This document shows positions 43,901 to 56,820 of a stretch of 64,000 nucleotides of DNA, piece by piece. The position numbers and the translations under genes were made by a program. The notes beneath the pieces were generated by a model. It was not told where the DNA came from and searched no databases. It worked only from the letters and a program-made list of their open reading frames with translations. Positions within the stretch are counted from its first letter, which is position 1. Every line of letters starts with the position of its first letter. Source of the stretch: Anthopleura xanthogrammica (taxonomy: Eukaryota; Cnidaria; Anthozoa; Actiniaria; Actiniidae); contig OZ025208.1 in the NCBI GenBank assembly GCA_964019055.1, positions 11,507,597 through 11,571,596 on the forward strand, in the 5' to 3' direction.

Positions 43901-46900
43901 AAAAGTGTTATGTCTTTATGGTCAAGATTTTCAAAGTAGCAGTAATATAGCTTGGCCGTTTTGGGAACTGGAAAATGGTCACTTTTTTGGGCAGGATCCA
44001 TGCCTGAGGTCAGTAAACATGCAACCCCACCTTTTCTTCACCATTTGTTTGATAAAATCAAGACTGTGACTGTATAGTTTTTGTTTACATAATATAACCA
44101 GTATTTGTTTGTTTAAAATGCAGGTCTTCAGTTCAGGTTTACCTGAGTCACGTTGAAAGTGTTGGTCAATTTTTTGTTCAATATAAAGACTGTGAAGACA
44201 AGATACAAGACTTGCAAGCCAAATTGGATCAGGATTTCAAGGTACAATGCTACAATCATTTGCAAAATTGTTGGGACATCTGTGCTTTACCATGCCTAAC
44301 TTATGAAACTACACCTCCAACAATTCCCATTAAAGAAGCTTTTCATTCCCTATCCCCCTCCCCCCTCTCTGATCAATGTTGGTTCAGCTCAACATTGGTG
44401 AGGTGGGAGGGGGGAATTGGCTTGTTATTAGTTACTTGGAAATATTGGTTAAAAAGTGGAGAATGTCTCAAGCTGGGCTTAAAATAACAGCCAGTCAACT
44501 GACAATGTCTTGTCAGAATTGGAACTTGTCCAGTCGAATTTATACCTTGCCTGTCATTTTGACCAGTAACATTGAGCCAGAAACAGGGTATGAACAAGCT
44601 AAAACTATTTTGGGCCAGTCATCATGATCATGACTGGTGACTGACTGAGCCCTGCTCAAATAATTTTTCAAACAATTCTAGCTGAAGAAAAGTTAGGCAG
44701 TAGTTAAAAGTTAAGATTGCAGAAAAAAATAAATATTTGAAATCTATAGTCAACAGTACTGTTGATAAACTAAAGGTAGTTGATAACCCCATCTCTTGAA
44801 ATTGGTATGAAAGACTGTACTCAAACCAATGATATTTTCTTTTCCAGGAAACAACAGATTTTATCACAAAACCCAGTCCTGGGATGTACTGCTGTGCTAA
44901 ATTTTCACTGGACGATTCTTGGTACAGAGGGAAAATATTACAATGCATTGATGAAAGAGACACACTCACTGTAGAGATATTCTATGTTGATTTCGGAAAT
45001 TCAGAATGGCTACCAAATTCAAGGCTGCGGCACTTGAAAAAGCAACATGCCGAATTACCACAAATGGCTGTCCATTGTTCTTTGGAGGGGATAGACAACA
45101 CTGATGATCCTTCCATTAATGAGACATTAAAAAGTTTAATAGATAAAGAATTGAAAATGACTTTGGTTCGAAGAATTGGTGATGTTCTTTGTGTACGGTT
45201 GGTGGATGAAGAAGGGGCTGATGTTGCAGCAAAATTTAATAATGAAAAACTGTCAATTAAGCAAATCAGTAGTGAAGAAAAGCCGGCAGTTGCTGAAGAT
45301 AATGTTACTACAACTAAAGTTGTTCAACCTTCAAGGTAAATAGCCCATGTTGTTGTTAAAGGAGAGACAGTCATGCAATGGAAACCCAATTCAGTCAGTG
45401 TTTTTTTTGTCTTCCCATTTCTCCCCACCCCACCGCCGCCTTTCCACCTCCACCCACTGTTCCAACCACATCCTCACTCCCTCATCCAGGCATATTTGGG
45501 TAGAAGAAGCCTCAAGAAATCTAATTAATACATCATTGTTATGTATTTTCAGAAGAGAATATTATAAATAAATGTAAATTAATTTTATGACAAGCCTCAG
45601 AAGGATGACACAAACTTATTTTCGCCGTGTCTATTTTGCACTATTTCCATGGCTTGTATAAATCAGGAGGTCAGATATTTGTTAGTTTTTGGTGTCCCTA
45701 TAAGAGTGTCCGCTTACATGACTATGATGACTTGATCGTCAATAGAACTTTTTAGGTTGGGCATAATGTTTCCCCATTTCAGACCATGTGTCATTCCCTA
45801 AAGTATCATTTCTTTGTGTAACGGTTGCACATGAGAAGATACATGAATATGGATACAACTTTTATTCTCAAGCAAATGACATGGTCTGAAATGGGAAAAC
45901 ATTACACCCAAGGCAAGCTAAATATGGACATTCATCCTATCTACTGTAGTGCTCCACTCACCCCATCCCTCTAATTATATTAATAACCTTAGCCCTGGTA
46001 CCCATGCCCCCGCATTCATCCTTTTCATATCTTGTATAATGATGTCTTTATCTGGTTTTAGTCCACCAGCAGCTGAGCAGAAGAAAACTGTCAAACCATT
46101 TCTCAGATCTAAATCTATCACTAATGAACAAGAAAAGAAGATCCCTGGTAAGTTTGAGATATCCAGGGTTTGAGATAACAGGACTTCACTGTTAGTAGTA
46201 AAATCCCCATTTGGGAGTGCTGGGAGCCTTAGTAGTGTAGGGAGAGTAAAGAGCAAAGCATGTTATATTTAGCTCGTTATGTCTGGCTTGGGAGTAAAAG
46301 AAATATTTGAAGCTTAGACAGCTGTGGTTGCTAAGAAATTACAAATAATTGCAAGATTATTCATTTTCCATTTCAGAGCGGGTAGTCATCCCAAATGAGG
46401 GTTATATAGATATTCTGGTTTTCAATGTCTTCAGCACAGATAACATTAATGTCTTGTTGTATGGTGAAGAATACTCAGTAAGTAAATTCCAAACTCCAGG
46501 AAAATACTATAGTGTATTTATGCCTTTCCATAGATTATTAAAGTCTCCCCCTTCCTGTATTATGTGAAACTTAACATAGCTGTCAGTTACTAAAAATGTT
46601 GGTTTTGGTTTTTCTGTATTCATTCCTTCCAATTTCCTATAGTAAATGATCTGCTGTTGACTACCCTCTCCCCTTGAATATGAATATTTTCTGGAACTTC
46701 ATGTAATTGCCAAGAAAAACATGTATTTTGGTTTTAACAACAAAATCTGTTGGCCACAAACACTTCTGCAGCAGCTTTTTGTGTGGCTTTGAGAGCATCT
46801 GTGAGCATCTGGCTACAGATTCTTTCTTTTTGATTGACTCAAAGCACAAGGCATTTGCTGTAAGAGCCTACTTGATTCTGTTGTATATGTCATTGGTGCT

Positions 46901-49900
46901 CCCCTTCCCCATCCCCCTCCCCTTCCCAAGTCCCCTAAAACTGCCAGCTACGCAGGCTACAATAGTCCACATTGGTCTACAATAGCCCTTGTCAGTTTAA
47001 TCCATAGCTTTCAGGGTTCACAGGTGGACTATAATAAAATGGTTGCATGTACTCTGTATCTTTGTCAGACAGTCTGTTATGATGGCTGATCTGATGACAA
47101 GGGAGTACAACAGATATTCATTTTGGAATCCATATTTTTATGTCACTTGTCAAAAATATCTTTTCACAGTTGCATGAATCAGGCAAGTTACTTATTCAGA
47201 TATTTTTTAAATGCAGGATAAGTTGCTTGCCTTAGAAGTCAGTCTTATGTCCTATTTCTCTGAGTCCACTGAAGGTTTGTAAGCCATCCCTTTTATTACT
47301 TTCATTCATCCATTTCATTCGTTTCATCTACCTGTCTGTCTGTCTGTCCATCAATCCAACCTTCTATCTATCCAACCTTTTCATCCATCCCTCCCATCCA
47401 GTTATTCAATCCAGCCATCCAATCCATCCAGCCATCCCACCCAGCCATCCCATTCATCCATTCAATCCAGCCATCCCACTCATCCATCCATTCTATCCAG
47501 CCCTTCCATTCAGCCATCCCATCCATCCATTCTATCTCATCCCATCCTATCTATTCATTCTATCCAATTTTTCCATGCAATCCATCCATTCTATCTAAAG
47601 TATGATATGTCAACGTCATTCATCCATCTTCCCTCTCACCCATTCACAAACTTATTTTTTTATTCATGCAATTATTATTCATTCACTCATTTACAAATGT
47701 CAAATAATATTTGTAAGATAGAAGAGTTTCATGATTCTATTTTAATTTATCAAATTGAATACTCCAGTTTAGTCTTGATTTTGTATGGAATTATTTTGAA
47801 TATTTATTCATTCCACTGAAGGTCCTGGCAATTTCTAAGTGCTTATAAATATTTGTAAAGTTGTGCATTCGTTACTTTGCTGTTGGTATATGTGAATATT
47901 TAGATACTGAAATGAGGCTAACCCTGAGTAAAATGAGTCTGTAATCAAGAAACACAGTGGTATTTGACTAATTTGAAAACTATTTATTCTTACATTTACA
48001 GAAACTCCATCAACACCCAAAGCAGGTGAAATATGGGCACTAAAAACAAATGAACTCCACTCTGAAGACCAGTGGTACAGGGTTAAGGTGTTATCCACTA
48101 ACGATGCCCAGACACAGCTAGAGTTTGTTGATTATGGTGATACCAGGCAAGCAGCTGTTTCTGACCTAAAGCCACTACCAGCAAGATTCCTGGACCTACC
48201 TTTCCAAGTAAGTTCAGTGCTCTATTTCATGTTTTATAAGCTATCTATCTTGGTTAACTTTTATAGTTATTATAGATAGCTTGTGTCTTAATTTAAGTTA
48301 TGTTATAATTCTTTGTAAAATGTAACCTAATAACAAAAAATGACACTAAATAAAAATATGTATGTATGTATGTATGTTTTTATAATTATATTAAATAATG
48401 GACCAAATCCACTTTGGTATAATATTTTCCCATTTGAAGTGTACCATGTGTCTGATTTCCCTCTAGAATAACATTCTTTGTTTAAGTTGTATTCATATTC
48501 TTCTTCTCATGCGCAACAGTTCAACAAAGAAATGATAATCTAGGGAATGACACATGATCTGAAATGGGAAAACATTGTGCCCAAGTGAATTTGGTCTATT
48601 GCTGGGTTTCAATTTTGAAGCTCATTATCTGATCCAAATCGTGGTCAGAAATTGACTACCATGTGCTGTCAGCCAGAAAGAATGCTATTGAAAGCTTGTG
48701 GTTCAGCTGATGAACATTCAAGTGAAACCCAGCCATAGGCCTTCCTGTCCTTTCCCTTCCATTTTCTTTATTTCTCTTCAACTCTCTCCTTTTTTCTTTT
48801 TGAATTATTCTTGTCATTATCTTCTCCTTGCGTTTATTTTATTTTCTCTCTGAAACAAATATTCATTCCCATTTATTTATTCCAATTCATTTATTCATTT
48901 ATTCCAATTCATTTATTTATTAATTCCCATTTATTCATTCCCATTCATTCATTCATCTATCTTCTCCTCTGCTTCCCACCATTCCTTTCACATTTGACTG
49001 TCGAGTAAATTAATCTGAACATTTCTCAACTCAATTCCTGTTGTTTCAGGCTGTTACTTTATCTTTGAATAACATCCCAAAGACAAAGAAAAAAGAAGTG
49101 TTAGATAAACTCAAACAGCATGTTCTTGAAAAACCATTAGTGGCAGAAGTTATACAAAGGTATGTTAACTGTACTGTATGCCAATGCTGATAATTCTGTA
49201 TCATGGCGATTATTTTTTTCATTTCTTGGGTTTAATTCCTGGACTCACCATAACATGTGAGTAGAGTTTGTTGGGTCTCTCCCTTGATTTAAAAGTTTTT
49301 CTCTTGGTTCTCTGGTTGTCTTCCCTCTGCAAAACTAGCTAAATTCCAATTTAATCTATGAGATAGCCATGCCCTGATTTTGATCAGCCCAGAGATTATT
49401 TCAGGGTATTGATAAAATTTGAAGTAATTGAAATCTGATCCTGGTCCACAATAGCCCCTGCTAGTGTAATCCATAGCTTTCAGGGTTCACAGGTGGACTG
49501 TAATAAAAAGGTTGCATGTACTCTGTATCTTTGTCAGACAGTCTGTTATCATGACTGATCTGATGACAAGGGAGTACAACAGATATTCATTTTGGAATCC
49601 ATATTTTTATGTCACTTGTCATTTTATGTCACTTGTCACAAGGGAGTACAACAAAACAATTTTTTTCTTCACTTTCTCCCTCCCTCCTTTCTTCTATCCC
49701 ACTTGACATTATCTGTTTCTTCATTTCATTGTAATCTTTCTTCCTATTTTCACTCCTCTCACTTCCATCCTTTATAGTTTTTTTTGTCCCTCCATACTCA
49801 CTCTCTGTGTTTCTTTTTTCCTTACTTCCTCCCTTCCTTCCTCCTCTTCTTCTCACTTCACTAATTCAGTAATTGTTTTGATTTTGTAAGTCACTGGCAA

Positions 49901-52900
49901 TATTCCAAGAGTGATGTCAATCCTATAGAAAGGCATCTTCTGGGTCCAAAATAAAGAGCATTTCCTATAAAGATTTTTCTTACTTTTTTTTTTATAAGTT
50001 CAAAGTATTAGTTGTCCAAAGTTATCTTAACTATGTTATAATTCTAACTACCGGTACTATTTTGTTCCTTTCTAGAACTCAAAACAAGCTATCAGTGGAG
50101 CTGTTTGACACTTCAACAGAAACTGATATCAACATCAATGAGATAATGCGCTCACTTATTATACCAGATGAGGACCTCACCCCTGCTCTACCAAAGGTAA
50201 GACATATATTCCCGGAGTGAAATTGTTGAAAACCTACCGGTACTTTAGAGTTAGTATAATCATAAAGAATTCTAAAGTCTCCAACCTATTAAAAGTAAAT
50301 AAGAGACTAATTTGTTGATCAAAACTCAACATTAGTGCAATTGTGATTTTGTATAACTTGAAACTAAAACCCTGATCAAACTAGGGAGGGCAGCTTGAAT
50401 GTCATCAATTTGAAATGTTATTTCTGTAATCAGTTAACTTGCAACTCACAATAAGTTTGAACTTACCTGAATTAATCTAGTGAAGAAGCAAGTGGTTTCT
50501 TTTGCTGTTTATTCCACTTTTCTAAAATATTTGTACAAGTTGCTTAAAAAATTCTGGTTTTTATAAATTAAGGCTGGTGATCAAGTAAATGTTGCAGTAT
50601 CACACATATCTGATACTGGTGCTGTATATGTACAAATACCTGGTGCAGGGCTGTCTCGTCTGGAGGAGCTAATGACAGATATTACAGAACACTATAACTC
50701 GAAGGTAACCTAAATAATTATAACCTATAACAGACCATCCGGGTCTTTTCTGAGTTTGATAAACAATCATGATACATTGTGGTCTAAAAAACATATTTTA
50801 CTTTTTGTTTGATTGGAATAGGGTACCAAAGCTGCAGAGTTTGTACCTCAGCCAACTGTGGGTCAAATCTGCTGTGCTAAGTGTTCAGATACTTCATGGT
50901 ACAGGGCAGTTGTACTGGAACAGCTTCCTGAGAGGAAGGTCAAGGTGCAGTGTGTGGATTATGGCAACACAGAGATTGTATCCAGAACTGCTCTGAGGGA
51001 ACCCACCAAAGCTAATGAACATGTTAGCTTATTACCATTCCAGGTACGAAACACAAACAGGGATTAGAAACCTTCAAATTTTATTTACCCTGAAACAACC
51101 TAGAGCTAGGCTAATCAAAGTCAGGGCCTGGCTAACTTGAGGATCAAATTGAAATTTAGCATTATGGGTTTTGTGGAGGGAGATAATTAGAGAACCTGGA
51201 GAAAAACATGTGGATTAAAGGAGAGACCTGATAAACTCTACTATGTGATTCCAAGTTCAGGAATTGAATGCGAAATGCAGGAGGTGAGAAACGAGTGGAC
51301 TACCACTACTCCACCCTTGATTCCCAAATTAATTATTCATGCCCTTTTTAAAGGATGGGGATTAAATTAATAAACTACATGTGAGCTAAAAACTGATTTT
51401 CCGTTGATTTTCATTCTATTTTTAGGCAGTTGAATGTTCACTTGGATCAGATTTGGTGAGTACCCATGGTTTATAATGATATTTATTATTTATATAGCAC
51501 AAATTAACATGCAATGATATGATCAAATGCGCTTGCGGTTTCACACAGATAACTCAAACTACGATACAAAAATCTATTACAAAAATCATATAGTGTACTC
51601 CTAATGTCCAGAATTTAGTAAATGTTTTTACTACTTTCACATATATACCTAGATTATTGTTCACTATGCCCAGATAACAACTGATACCAGTAATTTGAGT
51701 GTCTAAATGTTTGCCTCCCATCAATCAAATTTCCAGTGGTGCGAGTCAAAATGTTTTGATTGATGCAGACATCTGTAGTTTTGACTGATAGTTCTTACTG
51801 ACAGTTATCTATCTTAATGCTAGAATTGGGATGCTGATAAAACAGAAACAATTAACCAAATCCTATCTGATGAAGTGATACTTGAGGTATGTTTGTAGAT
51901 ATTGAACAGTGTAAGTGTGCATGGAGTGTTCTTTGTGGAAGAGCCCCTCACGGCAGTGAGTGACAGTCATGAAATAGAGCAGATTTCATATGAGTGTGAA
52001 AAGTCACGTCAGAGGGCTTGGTTATGGAACGGTGCAGAGACAGCACTGAATGTCTCATGTTTTCATACGTCGGCATGGCAATGACATGGGCACTGCCTGT
52101 GCAGTAAGTTTTTCATAGTCTACAAAAACTAATCTAGTTGAAAACTAATCTTACTTTTTACAATTGCAATTCCTGACTGATGCTTGCTATTTGACTTACA
52201 ATTTACAATTATATTGTATTTCCAAATAAAAATACTGTTTTTGGTTTTTAGGTTACTAAACAAGGTGCCACACCCCTCGTCAAGTTATTCTTGACTAGAG
52301 AAGATGGCCAACAAGTCAACATCCTAGATTGCATTATGGAGGACAGCCAAGCTAAGTAAGAGTGCAATACGTTTGTGATAGAGAAATAGAATTGTTACTT
52401 TACATCAAGTATTCATAGTGGTTTCATAGCAGCAAGGGTGATGTGAAAAACAATAGATATTTTGGGAAATGAAATGAAATATCATATCATGCAAAAACTT
52501 TGCATTGCTCCTTCGCAATGTAATGGCTTCTATGAAAGTCAAAGATTCTATAAAACTTTTTCACTTTAAACGTTTTCATTGTGAACCACATTTCATTCTC
52601 TTGAGTGTTGTTTCTCTATTTGCTGGTCACGTTTAAGATCGAAGATACATTTATAAATATTTAAAATTATATTTGGGTTGCTTGTGTTTTATATATCGTG
52701 AGCCAACGTTTGAGCTTTCAGTCCATAAACCTCTTGCTTTGTTTATTTCTAGTAGAGATGATGGGTCAGTTGACAGCAGCTCATCAGGGAAACAAGAACA
52801 AACAGACAAAGAATCCTCTTCACAAGAAGATGACCAAGACGACTTTACTGCAGACCTCCCACCACCCATAACACTGTCAGGGCCATGGGTGGATGTAACT

Positions 52901-55171
52901 GTGTCTGATGTTATTGACCCTGGACAATTTATGGTAATTTTATCTCATTTGATATTTTATGCTGATTTCCTTACATTTCTTTCATTACTGGATTATTATT
53001 TTTCTTTCCTTTATTCCTTTTCTTCCATCCTTCCTTTTCCTTTTCTTACCAGGTCTCCTTTTTTTTCTTGTTCCCTCTGGTTATTCCTTCTATCCCATTC
53101 CCTTTCTCTCCCAGCCTTTTACTTGGCTTGCTTTCATTTCCTCCTACCCCTTCTCTTCCTATTTTCTCCCTTCTCTTTCTTTCCCATTCATCCTTTTTTC
53201 TTCTTGACACTCTCACAAGCCAGACACAATGTATATAAATTGGGAAAAAGTCCTGACACAACATGCACAAATAAAGTCTTCCCCCCTTCCCACCTCGCTT
53301 CTTACTCAGGGCAGCACAGCATCCAGAAAACAGTCTTTTAAGGCCAAAACTTTTCTTTAAAGTTTCAGCCGCTACCAATGATAAAGGATTTTGAACAGTT
53401 GACAAGTGACATGACAGAGTATTATAAAGTAAGTGGACTTCGTTGTTTTTATTGAGTTAATGGGAAGCCATTTAAGTTTCACAGTAACCATGTTATAGTA
53501 ATAGCACATTGTGTATGGATGAGGCGCAGTTAGTTAATTGAAAGCCATTTCAATCGCACAGTAGCCATGTTATAGTAATAGCACATTGTGGATGGATGAG
53601 GTGCAGTTGATTAATGGGAAGCCATTTCAGTGTCACGGTAGCCATGTTATAGTAATAGCACATTGTGGATGGATGAGGCGCAGTTAGTTAATGGGAAGCC
53701 ATATCAGTGTCACGGTAGCCATGTTATAGTAATAGCACATTGTGGATGGATGAGGCGCAGTTGGTTAATGGGAAGCCATATCAGCGTCACGGTAGCCATG
53801 TTATGGTAATAGCACATTGTGGATGGATGAGGCGCTATTGATGGAAAGCCATTTCAGTGCAAAGATGTATGCGCCATGATAATTTATACACTATCGATGG
53901 GGGATGTGCACCATTATCCCCTTGTACTTTGCGCCCTAAATTTTTAATACAAGTTTTTGTTGATTGATTCTTGCCTTCAGAATAAAACTGAAGCCCTCAC
54001 GAGCCCTCGTACGGGTGACCTATGCGCTGTCAAAGATAAAGACGGCAAATACTATCGTGCAGTTGTTAAAGCTGTGCTTTCTCCTAAACAAGTAAGTAGG
54101 ACTGCAAAAGACCCTCGGTGGGCTATTCAGCCATGGATAAAAGGGGGAATTCTCCATTTTCCCTACGATAATAGAATCTTTAAGTGTGATGTCAATCGAA
54201 TGGAAAAAACTTCCGGGTCCAAAACGAAAAACATTACTATGAGGATTTTCTTACCTTTTCTTCATGAAATGATTTGTTGTCCAAAGTTCTAATTTTTTCA
54301 ACTGGAGATTTAATCATTGAGAACATTTTTCGCTTTATTGTAGCGGTTTTTGTGAGAAGCTGGACCCGGAAATACATCACAATTTATAAGCTCCATAAAC
54401 TGTAAAATTGGAATGCGCGTAAATATAAGAACCTTTCATTGTTATTATGTATTTCTCCTCAATTGATGATTTTTCATCTGAGTGGCTTCCTTAATTTTTC
54501 CTTTTTCAGGTTTGCGTCTTGTTTATAGACTACGGTAACCTTGAAATCCATACCTCAAGTGAATTTCGAGTCCTCTGTGATCAGTTCAAACAATTACCAT
54601 GTATCGCTGTCAAGGGATCCTTATCAGGTTAGTACCGAGTAGATGCGCGTGCCAGAGTCTTCCAGTGGCAGTCATCAAATTTTTATCGGAATTCATAACC
54701 TTTATCTTAAATTAAGAATTTAGTGGTTTGTCCTCTTTACCACGATATGACGTCAAAAGTTGGTCAAAATGTTATGTTTCCACCTGGCGTATCTTTCGTT
54801 CATGCTTTCGTTCTTTCCTTCTTTTTTTCCTTCTTCCTTCCTTCCTTCCTTTCTTGTTTTCTCCACTTTTCATTAACGGCATCCATGCACTTTTATTTCT
54901 TGTTCTAGTTTTCATTTTTCATTTTTTCCCGACCACAGGAATCCAGCCCAGCGAAAACTCCGCTGAATGGTCAGAAGAAGCAAGAAAAAAACTTGAAGAA
55001 TTAACTCGATGGAAGATGCTTGTTGCTTCAATAGACGGAGACCAGTACACCTACAGCTATCGCGAGGAGCATAAGATTTATCTAACCCTCTACGACACGT
55101 CGACTGATAAAGATATTAATATCGCTGATGTTCTTGTTGAAGAAGGATTGGCCAGACGGACAGAGAGCTGA
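37942..55171 (+). CDS. TDRD7: TDRD7-like LOTUS and multi-Tudor germ-granule protein
   Basis: Twenty-six exons join in phase into 1198 residues: 37942-38494, 41513-41587, 42073-42159, 42230-42267, 42796-42929, 43063-43096, 43536-43581, 43666-43747, 44124-44241, 44848-45335, 46062-46147, 46377-46477, 47217-47274, 48002-48207, 49050-49159, 50076-50196, 50573-50704, 50822-51043, 51426-51455, 51824-51886, 52252-52355, 52753-52933, 53363-53428, 53981-54091, 54510-54627, 54939-55171. Residues about 8-80 are a LOTUS domain (MLRAVLVSSPRGVPLYKVEK, LGFQNLEGFLKSIP). Residues about 243-310 are a second one (GLFLSRLAVEYKNRFGQ). Four extended Tudor domains follow with cores VDFGN, VDYGD, VDYGN and IDYGN. 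LOTUS domains bind Vasa-type helicases or G4 RNA, and Tudor domains bind methyl-arginine on Piwi proteins. A cytoplasmic germ-granule or piRNA role is inferred. Human TDRD7 has three LOTUS and three Tudor domains. Confidence 0.9.
39838..41420. mobile_element. 1.6-kb TIR DNA element in the first TDRD7 intron
   Basis: TACCGTATTTGCCGGTGTAT...AAGTCGACC at the left is inverted as GGTCGACTTATACACCGAGT, CGACCTATACACCGGCAAAT, ACGGTA at the right. TA (or GTAC) borders both ends. Each end repeats the tcgac...tatacaccg motif. Inside are AT-rich DNA and a second foldback (40824-40926). No transposase ORF is seen, so it is non-autonomous. TA targets are typical of Tc1/mariner/pogo elements. Confidence 0.85.
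40824..40926. mobile_element. foldback nested in the larger TIR element
   Basis: gtgcaatttggtctgatatc is inverted as gatatcagaccaaaattgcac, around a GC-rich centre (cgaccgcgtagcgg). Several 'taatctgattggct' words follow to about 41270. Confidence 0.8.
43116..43136 (+). repeat. poly-G run of 21 in intron 6 of the TDRD7-like gene
   Basis: Twenty-one consecutive G lie 20 bases after the donor of exon 6, and more G-runs follow at about 43262-43330 (ggggggcatggg, ggaggggggaggg, nine to ten G). The RNA strand could form G-quadruplexes. Confidence 0.9.
44465..44655. repeat. interspersed repeat copy 1 ('attgagccagaaaca' family)
   Basis: It shares with 61405-61590 the order 'tcagaattggaactt', 'accagtaacattgagccagaaaca', 'ggccagt(c)atcatga' and 'gagtg / gactg'. 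The orientation is the same. It lies just before exon 10 of the TDRD7-like gene. Confidence 0.75.
45755..45920. mobile_element. foldback MITE, same family as 4309-4500 (copy 2)
   Basis: The left end gggcataatgtttccccatt and the right end aatgggaaaacattacaccc are inverted, with pairing ttcagaccatgtgtcattcc / aaatgacatggtctgaa. Confidence 0.82.
46960..47158. repeat. intron repeat of about 190 bp, copy 1
   Basis: It begins 'ccacattggtctacaatagccc' and runs through 'atagctttcagggttcacag' and 'gttgcatgtactctgtatct' to 'tttttatgtcacttgtca'. The copy at 49440-49625 is almost identical in the same orientation, two introns further on. Confidence 0.9.
47333..47600. repeat. degenerate (CCAT)n tract
   Basis: Imperfect CCAT/CTGT tetranucleotide repeats in intron 13 of the TDRD7-like gene. 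Confidence 0.85.
48418..48590. mobile_element. foldback MITE, same family as 4309-4500 (copy 3)
   Basis: A right end 'gacacatgatctgaaatggg', 'aaaacattgtgccc' and a left end 'ataatattttcccattt' match the other copies. The left arm is more decayed. Confidence 0.7.
49230..49325 (+). mobile_element. SINE copy, inverse orientation
   Basis: 'gggtttaattcctggactca', 'gagtttgttgggtctctccc', 'ttgattt' and 'ttttctcttggttctctgg' read as the reverse complement of the 3120-3300 element. Confidence 0.6.
49440..49625. repeat. intron repeat of about 190 bp, copy 2
   Basis: Near-identical to 46960-47158. Its last 18 bases (ttttatgtcacttgtca) are duplicated once more in tandem, and a further short copy of 'acaagggagtacaac' follows. 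Confidence 0.9.
51090..51335. mobile_element. SINE copy in a TDRD7 intron
   Basis: It contains ccctgaaacaacct...gtcagggcctggctaac at the left, 'gagaacctggagaaaaa', 'aggagagacctgataaact' and a decayed B-box-like 'aggaattgaatgcg'. It ends 'ccacccttgattc'. The same left block occurs at 2354-2400 and 2848-2890. Confidence 0.7.
53455..53850. repeat. 77-bp minisatellite, five copies
   Basis: The word gtagccatgttatagtaata recurs at 53484 (variant), 53561, 53638, 53715 and 53792, exactly 77 bp apart. It lies in intron 23 of the TDRD7-like gene. Confidence 0.95.
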
Positions 55172-56820
55172 GTAGGGCTTAAAGTATTGTTATAATACTG
55201 GATCGAATCTAAAACATTAAAAGCTCGGATCGAATAAGATCCCTCTAATGGAGTATCCAGTGAGGATAGATAGCAGGAGATATGAATATTAGTCATATGG
55301 TATTGGTATCTTAAAAAATCTGGGAATAGTTGTCGTATGACACTTAAAACCTAATGCCGCATGGTACGGTCACGGTACGGGTTAACGTTATCTGTGGAAC
55401 CAATTACAGCGCGCGCATCTGGTTAAATTGATTGACACTGCACCAAAATTACCACGTCGGGAGCATGAGTTCTTGAAGCCTTGGGAACGTGGAAATCTGC
55501 TTTACTCATGAGACTGCGACAAGAAAATCATCAAATAAATCACTAGAGGCCGGACACATGGTGTAATCCTTCCGCGCAACGTTGCAGGCAACAACGCAAT
55601 TGCACCTTGTGTCGACATATGCAGTGCAACTGTTGCGCGCATAGCCAGTGTGGCGGCTCTCTGTGTGCGTGGCCGAGGGAAACTGGGGAGGAGGAACCCC
55701 TCGACCACTTCAGAGAGGGTGGGAAATATAATCGATATTTACTTCTGCTACGTTGCGCGCAGGTAAGGTAGCAGAAGTAAATATGGAATGTGAAGGGATT
55801 GACCTTATTTTAGATATAAAGCGAATGATGCAAAAAACTATAGGCAGTTTAGGTACCTATCAATGGGCGTGCACATCTCAAATAGACCCCTTGCACGTGA
55901 CGTCAAAGCAGCTCAGTTTGGAGGATAAAACAAAACAATTTCAATCTCCTGAGAATTGGTTGAAACCTATGGTTTTGTACTCCAAATTTACCTGCTTTCC
56001 GAATTGCTGCAAGGGGTCGATACCCAACGAGAAGACAGCCAGTGAGGTGCAGTAAAACCCGCTTTAACAGAAAACTTTTTTATTGTTCACGTTGAGAGGT
56101 CGATTCTTTTATCTTATCATGTTTTGAAAAGCCTTTGTTCCCCACTAATAGAAAGTCAAGTCACTTTGGGGCTTATTGGCCCTCAGTTTGCATTTGTGCA
56201 CTGTTCATTAAAAAAAAGGGAAAAAATAGAAGAAAATAGAATTTAAAGCCTGTAGACAATTGGTCTTCAAATAACAAGGGAATATTATACAAAAGGATTA
56301 CTGATATGGTTATTAATACAAATAAAAATTTGTTAGTAATGAATGTCTGTATTTAGATTCTAAACAAGCTGTTATTCAAGTAAGTTTAACATAATAATAT
56401 ACTTATTAACGTGTTATATATATTTCTTTAGCGTTTTAAATTCCCTATCAACCTTAGCCAATTGGTCTTTTTCCTAAAACTATACCTCGTTTTCCGAGAG
56501 AAAAAAAATTTCGATATTTTGCTTTTAAATCGATGTCTTCTTAAAAACGCGCAAAAAGAGGACTGGGCACTAATTGCGGTTTTCTACTATGACTGAAGCC
56601 AAGATGATATCTATGCAAGGATTTCTTCTCTAATTTTATTTTCCATCAATAATATAAGGCATTCCGAAGCAATTGTACTAAAAAATTAAATCCAGTACGA
56701 ATAAAAAATGCAAGTTGGCGTACTGCATGGTAATGGCCTCGTCTTGCCTATAATTTGTGCGCGCAGTTATAGGCTTTTTATTTCGGTTGGAATTCAAGTC
56801 ACAGCGCTCAACAGAATTGT
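55172..56820. other. 3' flank of the TDRD7-like gene and intergenic DNA
   Basis: ATTAAA (55216-55221) and AATAAA (55534-55539) are candidate poly(A) signals. At about 55580-55640 gcgcaacgttgca / tgcaactgttgcgcgc words suggest an old repeat. An open stretch at 55753-56055 has no start context, splice partner or domain I recognise, so it is not called. Confidence 0.5.

Noticed and set aside
52959..53341. Phe/Leu/Ser-rich open frames suggesting a membrane protein
   Set aside because: They translate a pyrimidine-rich tract in intron 22 of the TDRD7-like gene.
55753..56055. 100-codon plus-strand ORF
   Set aside because: No start context, splice partners or domain; it lies in repeat-bearing intergenic DNA.
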